A DNA stretch of 64,000 nucleotides, taken from positions 75,483,299 to 75,547,298 of the forward strand of contig CM047815.1 of the NCBI GenBank assembly GCA_026214975.1, in the 5' to 3' direction. The position numbers and the translations under genes were made by a program. This document shows positions 46,545 through 59,300 of this stretch, piece by piece. The stretch is from Gentiana macrophylla. Its lineage: Eukaryota > Streptophyta > Magnoliopsida > Gentianales > Gentianaceae. How positions within the stretch are numbered: the stretch's first letter is position 1; each line of letters starts with the position of its first letter. The notes beneath the pieces were generated by a model that ran no database searches, was not told the DNA's origin, and saw nothing but the letters and a program-made list of their open reading frames with translations.

Positions 46545-47525
46545 ACACACAAATATGGATCGTTAAAACCTTACTAAGGAAAACTCGATGCGAAAAAACC
46601 TTATCAGAAAAAAGTAAATCATTCTTTGTGTATTGTTTTCTTCCATTGATCTGAGCATCAATTGAAATCTTTGAATCACCGCATCCCGATAATGTTCAAT
46701 AGTTTTTCAAATGTCGAAATCAGCTGAGATGGTTTTTAGAAAAGCTTTCTGAGACTCTTAAGTCAGTTTTGATTAGCTGAGATGTGTAAATTCTAATCAC
46801 TACACAAACATGGTTGCTTTGGACTTGAAAGACTAGGAGCAACTTCAGTCATTGCACTTGTGTGATTGAGTAAGTGAATTCTAGTATTCTCTTGGTGATC
46901 ATGCTCTATCTTTCTAATTTCTCTGAGTTGTAACTGTCCGTGTAACATTGTTAACTGATTGAATAAAATAAATCCAACTAAAAGAAGGTTGAAATCAAAG
47001 GTAACTCTTGGTAGAGGATTGACCGCAAGATTGTGTTTAATACCTATTGTTGGAACATGTCTAAACAATTGCGTTCTTTACCATCTACACTTTAATCTTA
47101 CTTGTCAGAATGATGTGAATGTTACATTTGTATGATCTAATAATTTACAATAGAAGTTCATCAGAATTTCCAAGTGTTACTGCATTCTGGTCAAACTGTC
47201 AATGCTTTTTTATATCTGACCTATATAGTTTGATCTAAGTCATTCTAGACTTGTAATAAGTTACATCAAGATCTAGCAAGTGTTATGCTTGTTGGATTTC
47301 TCAGAACATGTTCATGACTTGTCTAGGATCGAATCCTAGACTCGTATTGGTCACTTAACCGAGAGCCTGGCTCGGTTCTACGAGCTGGCCTCAACCTGGG
47401 ACTCCAGAGCGTGTCCAGGCTTATCCAAGATGTGTCCAAGCCTTATCCAGGTCGTTTTACCGAGAGCCACGCTCGGTTCAACGAGCCGGGCAAAAATAGT
47501 AAATACAGAAAACCGATTTCCAAGA
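46545..47525. other. Degenerate sequence, possible copia scrap
   Basis: A minus-strand frame at 47068-46793 (NPLPRVTFDFNLLLVGFILF) vaguely resembles the stretch between copia protease and integrase, but I cannot confirm it. At 47372-47500 two hairpin-like blocks CCGAGAGCC...GGCTCGGTT recur about 90 bp apart. No gene. Confidence 0.35.
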
Positions 47526-49351
47526 TGTTATGGGCTATGATCAAATCAAATTTGCACCAGAAACATATTTACAACTTGAAATCAAAATAAAGACTTATAT
47601 TTATCAAATAACAAACATCTAATGCATAGGGGTTTAGAGAATCTACCAACACTTGGAGTGGATGAAGATATAAAGAGAGTGGAATCCAAGATCTTCCGGC
47701 TTTATCTTCACTACACTTAGTGAATCCGAATCCAAAGTCACTCCAATAATCCAAGATACTTTTCCAAAGAGAAGATACAATCTTTTCTTTTGTTTGATGG
47801 ATATACTAAGTATTTAGGAGAAATACGAGAACCCTAGATATTCCTTGAAAGTGGCGCACCAATTTGCCTAATATAGATTAGGTTTCATCTCATGGAATTC
47901 TTCCTTAAATAGAGTAGATTATGACACTAGGTAAAATGCAATTTCACCGTAAAGGGTTTAATGATGTCTTGGGCTTAAAAGCCCTTTAAGATATTCATAC
48001 TGCTTTAGAAAATAATACGACCATTTAATCATATTAAGTTAGACCCAATAAAGTAGTCTTTCATTTAATCTAATCAAATGACAAGCTCAATCTTTTTTTC
48101 TATTTAATTCATCATTAGCCACTTTTATAGTCATATTAAATTAAATGAATCTCATTCAATTAATTTAATTTATTATTCATCATATAAATAATCCTTGAAT
48201 ATTAAATGTCATGTACAAACCAATTTTCTACATAAACTTCCTCAATTTTTTTTCTACATAAACTCTAAAATACTTAGTCGTTAGGAAAAACTTGTTTTCC
48301 ATTTGTTCGAGGAGTGCTAACAAATGTGAATTATGTGAGATAAGCCGGGGACCATTAGCCTATATCCAAAAGCTCCACTGATCCGAGTAATTGACCAAAC
48401 TCTTTAGTCTTATCACTCGTTTAATCTCGGTATCGTATCACCATAGACCTGATATTGCAATCTTTCGAAATATTGAACATATTTACTCCACTTATTCATA
48501 GTAGTTAAAGAGTGCCCACTGATGTAACTATTCCTATAGATAACCCTCCACAGACAGTTCGTATGCGGAGCAAGGCATCATCCGCAAGACCTCTCCGTAA
48601 CATCTTATCCTCGAACTACCATTAACCCTCAGTAACTGATATCGTTTGGTCATATCAGAGGTGTACGCTATTGATCAGTACTAGGATTAACTAAAGAGGG
48701 AACTGTCTGTCTACTTCTTCTTACGAAGAAAGTGTGGGCTCCATCTTTTTGAGTTACATTCCCAGCTACCGATCCCCGTGTGATGCTAAGATTGTCTAGA
48801 TTAAGGAAGACACTGCTTAGCCAAACGAACCGCCAAATCAAACGTCACCCCTGAAAAGACATTAATCTATAATAACATCAGGGTTAAGATTTAATCCCTA
48901 AATTGTCATCTTGTGATTCAATTAGAATCTCTCGTTACGGACTTAGTACAAGATCATCATATTGAATCGGTCTAGTCCTATTTGAACCCTTTTCACGTAT
49001 AAGTGCAGTCACTAAGGTTCCAAACACCAACGGCCCAGATCAGACAGTCACACACTCTATGTCTTATGGGACACTAATGGTGGTTTGACTGTGAGATCTA
49101 TAACTCCAGTCAATTATCAACTTTGTTCAATTCACCCCGGACTAAATGTTTAAGGTAGTACACCATAAATTCAATCAAGCGTACATATCACTTCTACACT
49201 AAGATTTATGGTTACATAACGAACCCTTAGAGATTTTCTCGCATTGTCATTTATGTCTATGCAATTAATCAAATAAATTATTAATGAGAAAATATTACTT
49301 TTATTTAATCAAAACATTATATTATTGCTTTTCCGGACACCATACCTAACA
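47526..49351 (-). mobile_element. Long copia-type 3' LTR
   Basis: On the minus strand a polypurine tract AAGTGGGAGA (49353-49362) is followed by TGTTAGGTATGGTGTCCGG, the start of a long copia-type LTR. The left end TGTTATGGGC at 47526 is my best guess for its terminus. The sequence contains no frames. To the right, 49352-49900 is probably the end of the internal region and also shows no coding signal. Confidence 0.6.
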
Positions 49352-49989
49352 ATCTCCCACTTGTTCGTAAAAGCAATATGATTGTTTTAGAGCACTCCCT
49401 ACACATCATAACATTCTTCCACTTGCTCTAAAATAAGTGGGTTAAGTCTTCCTATCACATTTATGCCAATGCATGTCAAACGATTTTGAGAAGAATACTC
49501 ACTGATCCATTAATCAACTTTTTGATCGTCTTTATCGGTATAATTTTCATTCTCCGAAGATACTTAGGAATTAACCTTTAATGTTTATCCAATAATCAAA
49601 TTATGGATATAATTTGAATGGCATTGACTAATTCTTATTAAAGGTGTATCTATCCCTTGTTCTCCATATCTTGTGCTAAGACCATGATATTTGTGGAGAA
49701 TTATTCTCTGTCTAGTCGGTAGGGGACCAGTCATGAAACCTCGTATTGGATAACTTTTATCCATCTTATCCATATAAGATTTTGGGATAATTTCAACAAC
49801 CTATTCTAGTTAACTTGAAAATTTCAAATTTCAAATTTTGAAGAACATAGCTTTCTTCATCCCGAATCAGTGATTTGGATTGTCAATGTTTAACCTCACA
49901 TAACATTTCCACGTCATTCATAATGAATGTGATGTCATACACTTCAACACCATCCGCTAACACCATAACGTAGAAATTTCTATGTTTTG

Positions 49990-50215
49990 AAACAAAGGGC
50001 CGTAGAAATCGTTATGAGTCTAGCCAATAGAAATTTCGATAGTTTGTTTAACCTGTAGAAATTTTTACGGGATAAGATGAATATAGTGTCCCATATGTAG
50101 AAATTTCTAAGTCGTGAACAACGGATAATAGAAATCATTATGAGCATAGCCAATAGAATTTTCTACAGTTTGGGATAACCCGTAAGAAATTCTATGAGCT
50201 AATATGAATGCAGTG
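49990..50215. repeat. Imperfect tandem duplication upstream of the 50218 gene
   Basis: Two roughly 110-125-bp copies share TATGAGTCTAGCCAATAGAA / TATGAGCATAGCCAATAGAA and then TAGAAATT...TATGAATATAGTGT / TATGAATGCAGTGT. The second copy ends directly at the gene's start codon. Both contain CCAAT. Confidence 0.75.
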
Positions 50216-50217
50216 TT

Positions 50218-51282
50218 TTGCACTTCAAATCCATGAAAGTTGCAGCATCCAAAACCATGAAAGTTGCAGTAGCTGCTCAAACCTTCCCCTCCATCCGAAT
50301 CCGTTCTTCGTTTCCCCTTCATCCGCGACCCTGTACTTTCTCTCTAAAATGCCGCCTGAAAAATCCCCACACAATCAAGTCCCACCAATCCTTATCCCCA
50401 AATCCCCAAATCAAAACCCATGACCAACCTAACAATCTCCACAATCCAAATCATGAGGACGATGATGATGATGACTGGATCTCAATCGAAAATGTCAAAA
50501 CCCTTGTTAAATTCAAGTCTAGATACAATTACATCAGAGTTTTGGAAATTTCTAGAAAAGAAGACCATTCGCTGGCAGGCTGCAGGCTTCTTCTCCTTGA
50601 TGCCCCTGGTAACATTCACAGCATCTCTCATGTATTCAAATCACTCACCAATGCTTATTTTGATGTTTTTGCAACAATCCCACCTCTAATCCCCCCTGGA
50701 GGACCCATTGGAATACTCGGGTTCGGGGCTGGGACGGCTGGCAAGATATTATTGGAAATGTATCCACACGTGGTTGTTCAAGGCTGGGAAATCGACCCGG
50801 CTGTTATTTCAGTTGGGAGGAAGTATTTTGGGCTTGAAAAGGTTGAAAAAGAGTATGGAAACAGGCTATTAGTTTACATTAGTAATGCTTTAAATGCTAC
50901 TGTGAAAGGCGGGTTTTCAGGCATTTTAGTTGATTTGTTTGCAAAAGGGCGTGTGATTCGGGAATTGCAAGATCCACAGACATGGGAGAAGTTGAAGGAG
51001 TGTTTGAGGGAAGGTGGGAGAATAATGGTGAATGTTGGTGGTAGCTGTGTGGAGGCAGAGGATTTCAAAAGTGATGGTAAGGTGATAATGGAGGAGACAC
51101 TGGAGGCGATGAATCGGGTGTTTCACGGCGAAGTTAATGTTTTGAGCCTTGAGAATAGGAAGGATGATAGCTCGATCGCGCTTACTGGTGTTTTGCCTGA
51201 TGATTTGGATGTGTGGAGAAAGGCCTTGCCTAGGCCTTTAAAATATTACGTTGATGGATGGAAACCTTATGGAAGTATATGA
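50218..51282 (+). CDS. Spermidine synthase-like / SAM-dependent methyltransferase-fold protein
   Basis: An intronless frame of 354 residues. Residues 1-75 are rich in Ser, Arg, Lys and Pro without acidic residues, consistent with a chloroplast transit peptide (inferred). An acidic run (six Asp, 81-86) follows. The core is a Rossmann methyltransferase fold: motif I IGILGFGAGTAGKILLEMYP (164-183), an acidic residue ending strand 2 (GWEIDPAVI, E191), a GILVDLF strand (about 234-240) and LREGGRIMVNVGG. The order and spacing resemble the spermidine-synthase superfamily, but motif I is not the GGGDG of true aminopropyltransferases. I therefore read it as one of the uncharacterised plant methyltransferase-like members. 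The first ATG is chosen. A 15-bp tandem repeat gives MKVAA...MKVAV at the N-terminus, so a later start (for example M14) is possible. No TATA box is obvious. Confidence 0.85.
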   Translation: MHFKSMKVAASKTMKVAVAAQTFPSIRIRSSFPLHPRPCTFSLKCRLKNPHTIKSHQSLSPNPQIKTHDQPNNLHNPNHEDDDDDDWISIENVKTLVKFKSRYNYIRVLEISRKEDHSLAGCRLLLLDAPGNIHSISHVFKSLTNAYFDVFATIPPLIPPGGPIGILGFGAGTAGKILLEMYPHVVVQGWEIDPAVISVGRKYFGLEKVEKEYGNRLLVYISNALNATVKGGFSGILVDLFAKGRVIRELQDPQTWEKLKECLREGGRIMVNVGGSCVEAEDFKSDGKVIMEETLEAMNRVFHGEVNVLSLENRKDDSSIALTGVLPDDLDVWRKALPRPLKYYVDGWKPYGSI

Positions 51283-52084
51283 GATTAGATCTTTAAGGAC
51301 AACACTCTTCAAAATCAATGCTCTAATTGGAGCCATGGATAGTCCCACAAAAAATGTTTACCTTTGTGTCCAAGAGGAATGCCCTTTATCCAATGTTTAA
51401 CTCTCATGTTCTAACGTTTCAACCGTGGGAGTGACATACTTCTTGTTTTCGAAGGGGAAACCCCAAGAAAAACCGTCAATTATGCCTCCCATATTCGTTT
51501 CTTCATCTCTCGGCCTTCATTGTCAATGTCACAGAATGCATCCTTCGAACATGTAGTATGTTTCTGAAACTTGAACATGTTGTTGTGCGTTGTGGATGAT
51601 CGATCTGACTAACTTTAAGGGAATGTGTCGCATTCATACCTATACCATTTCATATTTTTGCACACACTCAATGGGGTATTATTTCATGGAGGGTGGATTT
51701 CTCAAGTCAACAGGAGTGAAGATTGATTATCAATACAGTATGGAACTCCAACAACAACACAGTATGTTTTGGTGTCTTTAAATCATCTGCAAAGTTGTTA
51801 CCAATGAGTATGAACCTATACTTGAGGATTACTAATTGTTATGTTAGAATTTTTTACTTTTTTTTCCTTCGTAATTTGCATATTTTAGTGATCATTTACG
51901 ATCAAGCTGCCCAATCATGGGGTCTTTGGGGACAATACTCCCGAAAGTTAAACGATACTAACCGGAAAGACGTTACTCAGCAAAGCCGAAAAGATATAGT
52001 TCTTAGGCCAAAATGATATACGTTTCATGAAGGCGTACAACTCACTTCGGATGAGACACCTTTTATTTTTTATTTTTTATTTTT
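51283..52084. other. 3' flank of the 50218 gene
   Basis: Probably 3' UTR followed by intergenic DNA. A stretch at 51890-52013 after a TTTTAG acceptor-like site reads DQAAQSWGLWGQYSRKLNDT and ends in a stop. It could be a terminal exon of something, but I see no partner exons and do not recognise it. Confidence 0.45.
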
Positions 52085-54501
52085 ATGTGCTTATTTAAAG
52101 CACAGATTGCAAATAAGAGAGAAGAAGAGCAGATTTGATAAAAGGATGTTTTGTTAATTCATTACTTGCATAATCCTTGTTACATCATTAATAGCCTTCT
52201 ACATAACAAACTAATAACAACCAAATATTCTTTCTTATCCACATTACACATGTCATACTAGACACTTGGCACTTGACACTTGTCACACTAATTCTCAATA
52301 CTCCCCCTCAAGCTGGAAGGAGGGGAAACTACATTCAGCTTGTGCTTAAACATCTGGAACTGAGTTGAAGGCAATGCTTTTGTGAGGCAGTCTGCAATCT
52401 GGTCTGCTGAGGGTATATACTGGACTGAGATTTCTTTCTTCTGAGTCAAGTCTCTAACATAGTGCACATCCACTTCTATGTGCTTAGTTCTTGCATGGGA
52501 TACAGTATTTTGGGCAAGAAAGGTGGCACTAATGTTGTCACACCAGGTCACTGGTGTCCTGGGAATATTTAAGTGCATCTCCTTTAACAGGTGTTGTATC
52601 CACTAAAGTTCTGATGACAAATTTGCCAAAGATCGATATTCTGATTCAGCACTTGATCTTGATACCACATTCTGCTTCTTTGAACTCCAGGATACTAAAG
52701 AATCTCCAACATAAACACAATAGCCCCTAGTAGACTTCCTGTCTGTGTTATCACATGCCCAATCTGCATCTGAAAAGCTGCTGATATGCAATGTATAGCT
52801 GGGCTTAAAGTGCAGACCTTGGTCTATAGTTCCTTTGACAAACCTTAACATTCTTTTTTAGGCATTCCAAAGGCACATCAAGAGTGATCGCATAAAGCGA
52901 CTTAGGAGTTTACAACATAAGTAATATCAGGGCGTGTAAGAGTTAAGTACTGTAAACCTCCTATGGCACTTCTGTACAAACTGGGGTTAGTCATGGGTGT
53001 ACCTTGATCAGGTTCATAATGTCTGCCTGGAACCATTGGTGTAGGACAACTCTTGACATGCTCCATGTTTAACCTTTTGAGAAGCTGACTTGCATAGTGC
53101 CTCTGTGTTAGATACAAACCAGTGATGTCTCTGTAAGCTTCCATCCCAAGGAAGTGAGTCAGATTTCCCAGATCTTTCAGTGCAAAGGTGGTGTGCAGAG
53201 TTTGAATAAATCTCTGAATCACAGTAGGTGAATTCCCTGTTACTAGTATGTCATCAACATATACTAGTACATACACCAGTGTCTGATTTTGTTTGAATAT
53301 GAACAGAGAATTGTCAGTCTTGGATTGCTGGAAGCCCCACTGGATCATCTGATTCTTGAGTGCATCAAACCATGTTCTAGGAGCTTGTCTCAACCCATAC
53401 AAGGCCTTTTTGAGTTTGCACACATAAGTAGGTCTGTCTGGATCCACAAATCCTTCAGGCTGTGGCATAAAAACTGTCTCATGGATAGGGCCATTCAGGA
53501 AGGCTTTGTTGATGTCAACTTGCCTGATACCTCAATTTAGAGTGACTGGTATGGCAATGATAACTCTGATGGTGGAAGCCTTGGTTACTAGGCTAAAGGT
53601 CTCTGTGAAGTTTATGCCATAGGTCTGTAGGAACCCTTGGCCACAAGTCTTGCCTTGTGTTTGAGCACTGAACCATCTGGTTTTAATTTCAGCTTAAATA
53701 TCCACTTGTTGCCAACCAGTTGTTGCCTGGGGCTAGGTGGTACAAGTTCCCAGGTGTTGTTCATTATCAGAGCTTTGTAATCTTCATTCATGGCATCCTT
53801 CCACTGAGGAACATTTAGGGCATCTGGCACTTTGACTGGTTCAGTAAGATGAGCCTCTAAGGATGACTCAACAGTGACGGTGTAAGTTTTGGGTTTAAAG
53901 ATCCCACTCTTGGATCTGGTTTGCATAGGATGTGTAATAATTTTGGTGGTTTGGGTGGTGGCGGTATCACATTCACTCCTCTTTCCCGCGTCTGTCAAGG
54001 GATGGTGATGTACTGGTGCTTTGTGTAGCTGTAGGTGGTGATGGTGGTGGTGTATGAGTGGAATTAGATGTGGATCTTTGTGTGGATGTGGACCCTTGTG
54101 ATTGTGTGAAAGTGCTTCCATGTGCATTGTCTGATGTATGTGACATGATGATAGATGGTGGTGTTTTGGACAGGTTCCCCCTGAAGAGGGTGAGGATAGG
54201 GATGAGGGACTGCCATGTTGCTGAGAAGGTGTATGTGTGATGGCCTCTGCAGGTGTGCTGATGTTGCTGCTGCTGTTAGTATGAGGAGTGGTTATGGGAA
54301 GGAAAAGAGTTGAGACAACAGGATCAATATGGACAGACTTGTGTGGACCCTGAGAGAAACCATCTTGGAAAGGAAAGGAGACTTCATTGAAACTGGCATT
54401 CCTAGTGATGTATATCCTGCCAGAGGTGTCTAAACATAAGTGGCCCTTGTGATCCGATAAGGTACCTAGGTAGACACACATAGAGGAATTGAAGTTGAAT
54501 T
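52085..54501 (-). mobile_element. Copia element H, 3' half
   Basis: A minus-strand copia with RT, RNase H, a polypurine tract (minus GCTTGAGGGGGAGT, 52298-52311) and a short 3' LTR to its left (about 52085-52297; the outer border is approximate). The upstream half (gag, protease, integrase) is missing: the element is cut at 54501 by the LTR starting at 54502. Confidence 0.8.
52300..54500 (-). pseudogene. Copia H RT-RNase H polyprotein remnant
   Basis: It begins (54500) in the post-integrase block NKFNFNSSMCVYLGTLSDHK. A His/Pro/Ser-rich linker with long HHHH tracts follows. RT begins (WKDAMNEDYKALIMNNTWEL, KWIFKLKLKPDGSVLKHKAR) and continues at 53468-52902 (MPQPEGFVDPDRPTYVCKLK, LYGLRQAPRTW, catalytic YVDDI near 53255-53270, FALKDLGNLTHFLGME). 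RNase H covers 52851-52288 (SDADWACDNTDRKSTRGYCV, WSSKKQNVVSRSSAESEY, KHIEVDVHYVRD). Frame changes near 53600-53470 and 52860-52900 and a stop near 52600 disable it. The motifs are well conserved, so it is fairly young. Confidence 0.85.
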
Positions 54502-56395
54502 TGTTAGGAAATCTACGTGGGAACGCAGCGAAATTCAAAATTTTGATTTCCTTTTACCCAAGATCGACTTCGTTTAAGCAATAAACAAATAAGCTAAAGA
54601 CGGTAGTTACCTTGCTTGATTTAAAAGATCGACGCTTTGACCGTCTAAGGAGAGTAGTTCTGCATAGAGCCGCCCAAGTGTTCGGCCTTTACCGCTAGTC
54701 CACACGAACACACGCGAAATCCCATCATGGATTGCTATATTGAAAACTCCGGTTGCTTTAGACCGGCCTTTTCCCTCTCTCCAACTCTTTATAGGATCTT
54801 CTATTTTTTCTGCAAAGAACTATTAGTTCTTGGAATTGTGTTATCTGAAAGAGCTTGACACCCACCTCTTATTTATAGTAGAAGTGGCGCCCCTACTTGA
54901 TGTGGAGGAGAAAAAAACATTTCCCAATAAAATAAGGAAAATGTAATTGATTGATTTATCTCATTTAATTTAATATCCTATATTAAATATTTCCAAGATA
55001 TTGTCAATATCTTATATGACTATATTTATTTTATTACCATAAATCAATTTACACATGTGTGCAAATCTGTAGTCATTAATAACTAATATTAATATATGGT
55101 AATCTTATTAATTAAATTGCACAATCCAAGTGTATCTTATACATATTAATTCTGCGCCATATATAGCCTTTTATTGGCTTCCGGAATATTCTTTAACTAA
55201 TACAATGCTATGATTAATTAATTTGCAAAATACATGTGTATCAATATACATATATATTTTCGACTTATATGTATCTATATACATATTTAATTAATCAACA
55301 TAATTAATATCTTGTATTTAATTTATTCATAATAAATAAATATCACCATTTTAATTACCACTATAACCTTTATAGTCTCGAGATAAACTTTTCTTATTTG
55401 GTTATCAACTATAACCACATTTTAATCCGGCTAGATATTCATATGTGTGTGACCTGATAGGCTTCCGAATATGTTGGCCGTAGACACAAAGTGCAAATTA
55501 CGAAAATGCCCTTCATGCCTAACGCTCACGGGATAGCGTCTAGCAACACACCGTGACCCCCAATCATCGGAAGAGTCAAATGCAATGACTACTACCTTTC
55601 ATGTGAAACAGTTACCGTGTAACTTGCAATCCTATCACTGTAATAATATTCATACAGTCGTTAGTCGAGTGTCAAAACATCAACGACCATGTCTTATAAT
55701 TTGGATATCAAGCTCTCTCGAAGTAACTCATTTACTTCCACTTTATAAAGATTCACGAGAGTAAGACATTCGTTATAAGAAGGCCCTTTCGGATATTCAC
55801 CCTATTGATAGGGTACGCGATTTCCAGACGACCAAACATGTATACTCCGCATGCTTCAGTATCACACCCAATCACTACTGCATGATCGCCCCGTGGCTAG
55901 GGGAAACCTCAATAGTGTCAAAGCATGACAATCCACACCGTGATGCCATGAAGACTCCGGTCTTAAGGATAATTACACAACCGCCACATAGTGCGACACT
56001 TAATGTAAGTGGGTCAAACGTACGCATTCTCTAATACACGTCCACGTACAGTCCAAGTGTCTCTACACTTCGATAGACGAGATCTATCCATGCCCTTAAA
56101 GACAGAAGACATCTAATATGTGCTAGCATGTTTGTACTATCAATGCCCTGTTTAATAGTACATCAGCCTAGAGATAATTAAGTATCAAACTTATTAAAGT
56201 GATTAGAGATCTCATCAACCATAATCACTTATCATTGTTTCTCTATCACAGTTTAACACTAAGGACGTTATCATATAACAATTCATAATTGGTTCTTTAG
56301 AAAAACAGATATATGACAACAGAAAAGTCATTTAATATATGTATAAACATAAAGAAATAGTAGAAATGATCCCATCCGGTCGGATCCGGTCCAAC
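54502..56395 (-). mobile_element. Copia-type LTR J
   Basis: It starts TGTTAGGAAATCTACGTGGG, which complemented is the U5 end typical of copia LTRs (...GATTTCCTAACA). The same terminus, inverted, occurs at 62438-62484. A TATA box is seen on the minus strand (CTATAAATAAGAGG, complement of about 54866-54880). No frames are present in its 1.9 kb. The right border is not clear; gypsy pol sequence starts by 56399. It has no PBS on its left, so it is a solo or 3' LTR. Confidence 0.65.
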
Positions 56396-56398
56396 CCG

Positions 56399-59300
56399 AT
56401 TGGGAGGGTGAGCTGATTCTGAAAGTGAATGAGGACAAAGTAGTGTTCAGTGTGATGAATTCAATGAGCTATGCACAAGACGAAAGAGAAGCATGCTACA
56501 TGCTAGATGCCATAGACGAACTTGTGTTGGAATTATATCAGTAAGTGGCACTAGACCCTGAAGTAGTTGATACTTTACTCCTGAAAGATGAGGAAAGTTA
56601 TGAGGAAACCTGGCCTGGGTGTAGTGAAGGTCAAGTGCGAGAAATAGAGCATATATCTTCTGTGGATTTAGGAGGAACCATTCATAGACCTTCCTGGCAC
56701 AAGTTCTTCGACTTACAGGTTGGTGATCTAAAGTCGTTAGATCATCATTAGAAGAACCACTAAGGAACTTAATGTTAAAACCTTTGCCATCTCATCTGAA
56801 GTACGTATACTTACAAGATGATACCTTTCCCCTCATAATTTCATCATTATTATCGCCTTTAGAGGAGGAGAAACTTTTAAAAGTAATGAGAGAGCATAAG
56901 GGAGTGTTTGGGTGGACGATTGCAGATATTAGAGGAATAAGCCCATCGGTGTGCATGCATAAGATCTCTGTAGACCTTGAGAAGAAATCAGTAGCACAAC
57001 CACAAAGGAGGTTGACGCCACAACTAAAGGATGTTGTTAAGGAAGAGATCATAAAGATGTTGGAAATGAGAATCATTTTCCCAATTGCACACAGTGAGTA
57101 GGTAAGCCCGATTCATGTAGTGCCCAAGAAAGGAGGATTCACTGTCCAACCTAATGAGTTTGATGAATTAATCCCTGTGAGACTAATTAGATTAAGCGGT
57201 CATGGGTTTTATTGTTTCTTAGATGGATATTCTGGTTACTATCAGAACCATATTTCCCCTGAGGACCGAGAGAAGACAACTTTCACATGTCCCTATGGAA
57301 CCTTTGCGTACAATCGCATGCCTTTTGGGTTATGTAATGCACCAGCAACTTTCCAAAGGTGCATGATGTCATTATTTGCGGACATGGTGGAAGATTTTCT
57401 GGAAATTTTCATGGATGATTTCTCTGTATTTGGAAATAGCTTTGATAATGCTTGGACAATTTGTGTAAAGTGTTGAAAAGATGTGAAGAGGCCAACCTTG
57501 TACTTAACTGAGAAAAATGTCATTTCATGGTTACAGAAGGAATAGTGTTGGTCATAGGATTTCGAAGAAATGAATGGAAGTTGATAGAGTAAAGATAGAG
57601 GTAATAGAGAAGTTACCCCCTCCAACGAACTTGAAGACGTTGCGAGCCTTTCTTGGCCACGCCGGATTTTATAGGAGGTTTATCAAGGACTTCTCTAAGG
57701 TCTCTAGACCATTGACGAAATTACTTGCAAAGGATGTACCTTTCGCATTTGGAGTAGAATGCAAGAAAGCATTCAACACATTGAAGCAAATGCTTATAAC
57801 CGCCCCAATACTGGTAGCACCAGATTGGAACAAACCTTTTGAGCATATGTGTGATGCAAGCGACACGGCAGTTGGAGCAGCCCTGGGACAAAGGGAGGAT
57901 AAAATCTTTAAGCCTATATATTACGCCAGTCGTACCCTTAACAGTGCCCAGAAGAATTATGCGACTACAGAGAAGGAACTATTAGCTGTCATTTTTGCAT
58001 TTGACAAGTTTTGACCTTATCTGATAGGATCGGAAGTCACTGTATTCACTAAACATGCAGCTTTGAAATACCTTTTAACCAAGCAAGACTCCAAGACGAG
58101 ATTGTTGAGATGGATTCTACTCTTACAAGAGTTTGATGTTGAGATTAAGGACAAAAAGGGATCTGAGAACCAGGTGGCTGATCACCCGTCAAGATTAACT
58201 TTGCTGGAAGAAGAGCAACCGATTGAGATCAGGGAGAGCTTTCCTGATGAACAACTTTTTGCCGTCTCAGTGGTAGCTCAAGTTGAATCTCAGTCCCGAC
58301 AACATACATCAAGAGTGGGCAAGGTATACCCTTGGTTTGCCAATATTGTGAATTATCTAGAAGGAAGATACCTACCACCAGAATTCACGAATGCGGATAA
58401 GAAGTTTTTCACGTATCTGAAGCATTACCATTGGGACGATCCCTACCTATACAAATTGTGCCCTGATTCAATTCTTAGGAGATGCATCCATGACGATGAG
58501 ATTCCAAGTATTTTGTACATGTGTCATGCTAGAGAAGCTGGAGGTCATTATGGACCAGATAAGACAGCAGCAAAGGTACTGCAGTGTGGATTCTATTGGC
58601 CTACAATTCATAAATCTGCTTACGAGTTTACAAAATCCTATCATTCCTGTCAAATGACTAGTAATATTTCTAAGCGGAATGAGATGCAACTGCAAGGTAT
58701 CTTAGAAGTGGAGTTATTCGATGTATGGGGAAGTGATTTTGTTGGGTCTTTCACATCGTCAGAATCAAATCGTTACATCCTGGTAGCAGTTGATTATGTT
58801 TCCAAGTGGGTGGAAGCAGTGGCTTCACCTACTAATAATGCCAGGGTTGTCCTGAGGTTTCTTAAGAAGAACATTTTGACAAGGTTTGGAGTGCCCAGAG
58901 CCGTAATTAGTGACGGAGGGAGTCATTTCTACAATAGGTTGTTTGAAAAGTTGATGATGAGATATGGGGTTAGACATAAGATTGCAGCAGCATGTCACCT
59001 CCAGACGAGTGGACAAGTAGAAGTCACGAATAGAGAGATTAAGAGGATCTTAAAGAATGTGAATCCCACGAGGAAGGATTGGTCTTTGAAATTAGATGAT
59101 GCTCTTTGGGCGTACATGACTGCTTATAGGACCACGATTGGGATGTCACCATATATGATAGTTTTTGGAAAAGCATGTCATTTACCGGTAGAACTCAAGC
59201 ACCGAGCGCTGTGGGCTACGAGGTTTCTAAACATGGATGAGAATTTAGCCGGTGAAAAGAGGATGCTAGAATTGAATAGATTTGAGGAGTTTAGACTTCA

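Noticed and set aside
50218..51282. Annotation as spermidine synthase
   Set aside because: The fold matches, but the GGGDG aminopropyltransferase signature is absent, so I kept the broader call.
51723..52016. Small gene or terminal exon (SWGLWGQYSRKLNDT)
   Set aside because: The first part is non-coding in character and no partner exons were found; recorded only in the flank description.
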